From Methanobacteriota archaeon (lineage in GTDB: Archaea > Halobacteriota > Methanomicrobia > Methanomicrobiales > Methanospirillaceae), in NCBI GenBank assembly GCA_029547605.1, contig JAKPPB010000083.1, positions 1 through 51,295 on the forward strand: 51,295 nt of DNA, in the 5' to 3' direction. The notes below the pieces were generated by a model. That model searched no databases. It was not told the origin of the DNA and was given only the letters and a program-made list of their open reading frames with translations. This document shows, piece by piece, positions 50,313-51,295 of the stretch (position 1 is the stretch's first letter; each line of letters begins with the position of its first letter). The position numbers were made by a program, and so were the translations under genes.

Positions 50313-50324
50313 CATTTATAAATA
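50313..50324 (+). promoter_or_regulatory. TATA box of the archaellin gene
   Basis: CATTTATAAATA is a strong TATA box; transcript start is expected near 50345. This gives a leader of about 43 nt with GAGGTG 7 nt before the archaellin ATG at 50388. Both features predict strong expression. Confidence 0.65.
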
Positions 50325-50387
50325 AAAAGGCCAACCTACACTTACAGGCTAACTGGAGGGATCCGTTAGTCCTGTGAGGTGTAGCAA

Positions 50388-50984
50388 ATGAGAAAATATG
50401 AAGTAAAGGAAGACGCGTTCACCGGGCTCGAGGCTGCGATTGTGCTGATTGCATTCGTGGTTGTCGCTGCGGTGTTCTCGTATGTGGTATTGGGTGCAGG
50501 GTTCTTCACCACCCAGAAGAGCCAGGAAGTGGTCCACTCTGGGGTGACGCAAGCTGCGTCGAACATTGTGATTAAAGGTGAAGTATATGGAATTGCGGAT
50601 AGTAACGAGACCCCCTCAACTGTTCGGTATCTCCAGTTCGACATTGGACTTGCAGCTGGTGGACTTCCTGTTGATATGAATAGGACAACACTGACGTATA
50701 GCACAGTCAATGTCGCACCCTATGTTTTGGAGCATGATTTCGCTAATTTCAATGCTGAAGTCGATCCTGATGCAGGTAAATGGGTTATTTACAAAATCAG
50801 TGCAGGATCTACGAATGACATGACCCTTCAAACTGCTGAAACATTTACAATCCGTGTGCGACCTGCAGTTGACCTTGTGACAAGGGAAAAATTCCTGATT
50901 GAGGTTAAACCTGAAATTGGGGCTGCACTAGGTATTGATCGGACTGTTCCACCTGCTATTACTTATACAACTCTACTCTATTAA
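50388..50984 (+). CDS. flaB: Archaellin (archaeal flagellin)
   Basis: A 198-residue major archaellum filament protein. It starts with a class III signal peptide: MRKYEVKEDA-FTGLEAAIVL, where the prepilin-like peptidase should cut after Ala10, followed by the hydrophobic filament core helix (IAFVVVAAVFSYVVLGAGFF). The C-terminal part is beta-rich; N73-E-T and N98-R-T are possible N-glycosylation sites. An oligo-T terminator follows. It is probably the first of the archaellum genes; what follows is cut by the window edge. Confidence 0.92.
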   Translation: MRKYEVKEDAFTGLEAAIVLIAFVVVAAVFSYVVLGAGFFTTQKSQEVVHSGVTQAASNIVIKGEVYGIADSNETPSTVRYLQFDIGLAAGGLPVDMNRTTLTYSTVNVAPYVLEHDFANFNAEVDPDAGKWVIYKISAGSTNDMTLQTAETFTIRVRPAVDLVTREKFLIEVKPEIGAALGIDRTVPPAITYTTLLY

Positions 50985-50987
50985 CCC

Positions 50988-50994
50988 TTTTTTT
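50988..50994 (+). terminator. Oligo-T terminator after archaellin
   Basis: Seven T residues directly after the archaellin stop codon. This would limit transcription beyond the abundant filament gene so that downstream genes are made at lower level from their own promoter at 51003-51015. Confidence 0.55.
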
Positions 50995-51040
50995 CCTCCG
51001 ACAAAAAATATAAACTCTCAAATAAAGATTACCTATTATT

Positions 51041-51295
51041 ATGGCAGTCAATCAGTCTCAGGTCGACCATATCATCGCCTCTGCCTCTTCAGACGACCCT
51101 GAGGTGAAACTGCTGAAGCTACAGGACGAGGTTGATCTGATCAAAACCTCCATAAAGCGGCTCCTGATCGACATCCGCGAGCGGATGAATGACCTTGAAA
51201 ACCCCATTGTGGTGAGCGGCGGGAGGGTCTCAGGTGAGGATGTCTCGGCCTCAATGGCACACGTGATGCGGGACACGTCAAGTGCCATCGAATCA
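51041..51295 (+). CDS. Partial ORF downstream of archaellin, probable archaellum accessory protein
   Basis: The first 85 codons, MAVNQSQVDHIIASASSDDP then EVKLLKLQDEVDLIKTSIKR, open to the window edge. The middle (LQDEVDLIKTSIKRLLIDIR) is a likely coiled coil, and no signal or membrane segment is present. TATA-like AAAAAATATAAACT at 51002-51015 gives a start near 51038. Position suggests an archaellum accessory protein of the FlaC/D/E group, but the seen part does not prove it. Confidence 0.5.
   Translation, partial: MAVNQSQVDHIIASASSDDPEVKLLKLQDEVDLIKTSIKRLLIDIRERMNDLENPIVVSGGRVSGEDVSASMAHVMRDTSSAIES

Noticed and set aside
1-51295. tRNA or rRNA genes, complete CRISPR arrays and transposase-bearing insertion sequences
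   Set aside because: I looked for T-loop GGTTCRAATCC-like motifs, rRNA signatures, repeat arrays and transposases and found none that I could support; only RNase P RNA was identified as a stable RNA.

Overview
The window looks like a chromosomal segment of a methanogenic archaeon, most likely of the order Methanomicrobiales. The evidence is archaeal information-processing genes (DNA primase large subunit, PCNA clamp, aMBF1, two PAN-type ATPases, XPD helicase, RNase P RNA of archaeal type A), archaeosine tRNA-modification genes (tgtA, arcS), the non-canonical archaeal start of the shikimate pathway (ADTH synthase and dehydroquinate synthase II), an archaellin, TATA-box promoters and oligo-T terminators. 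Genes are packed tightly, often with 4-nt ATGA overlaps. The order-level assignment is inference; the archaeal assignment is firm.

Layout. 1-2260: right-hand edge of an integrated element, with a tyrosine recombinase, an excisionase-like HTH protein and small unknown ORFs reading leftward out of the window. 2285-9166: core genes (ThiN-domain protein, priL-pcn, rlmE-like methyltransferase-moaA, M20 peptidase, small membrane proteins, a broken zinc-ribbon ORF). 9326-14647: a leftward operon tgtA-arcS followed by two flavoprotein subunits resembling NfnA/NfnB (sulfide dehydrogenase / glutamate synthase small chain). 15037-18540: an arginine/lysine-type PLP decarboxylase with a long leader and a decayed amino-acid antiporter. 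18688-24697: AMMECR1, RNase P RNA, HTH-CBS regulator, tpiA, U32 peptidase, aroD and a lipoprotein.

24804-32880 is the centrepiece: eight leftward genes, almost all joined by 4-nt overlaps, encoding two ADTH-synthase/aldolase paralogues, dehydroquinate synthase II, prephenate dehydrogenase, prephenate dehydratase, EPSP synthase, a shikimate kinase-shikimate dehydrogenase fusion and chorismate synthase. With aroD on the opposite strand nearby, this makes the whole route to chorismate and most of the route to Phe and Tyr; no chorismate mutase is visible. Upstream is a strong TATA box and a leader of about 210 nt. The leader contains an ORF ending YHRYFGYFWYFY-stop, with 9 Phe/Tyr/Trp codons among its last 12. 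It also holds a tandem 18-nt repeat and a second mini-ORF rich in Phe. This is the pattern of a translated leader peptide that senses aromatic aminoacyl-tRNA, as in bacterial attenuation, and I regard it as the most interesting candidate in the window.

32910-42907: aMBF1 and PAN share a 58-bp divergent promoter region, then MscL, a second PAN-like ATPase with a C-terminal HbYX motif, an aconitase-X swivel protein, lipoproteins, a B12-binding radical SAM protein, a phosphoesterase, a CYTH protein, an FKBP and purB. 42969-51295: XPD helicase overlapping an O6-alkylguanine methyltransferase, mobA, a lipoprotein, a TPR protein behind a palindromic operator-like site, a tandem pair of paralogous tiny membrane proteins, a membrane-anchored HEAT-repeat protein, and the start of an archaellum locus that runs off the right edge.
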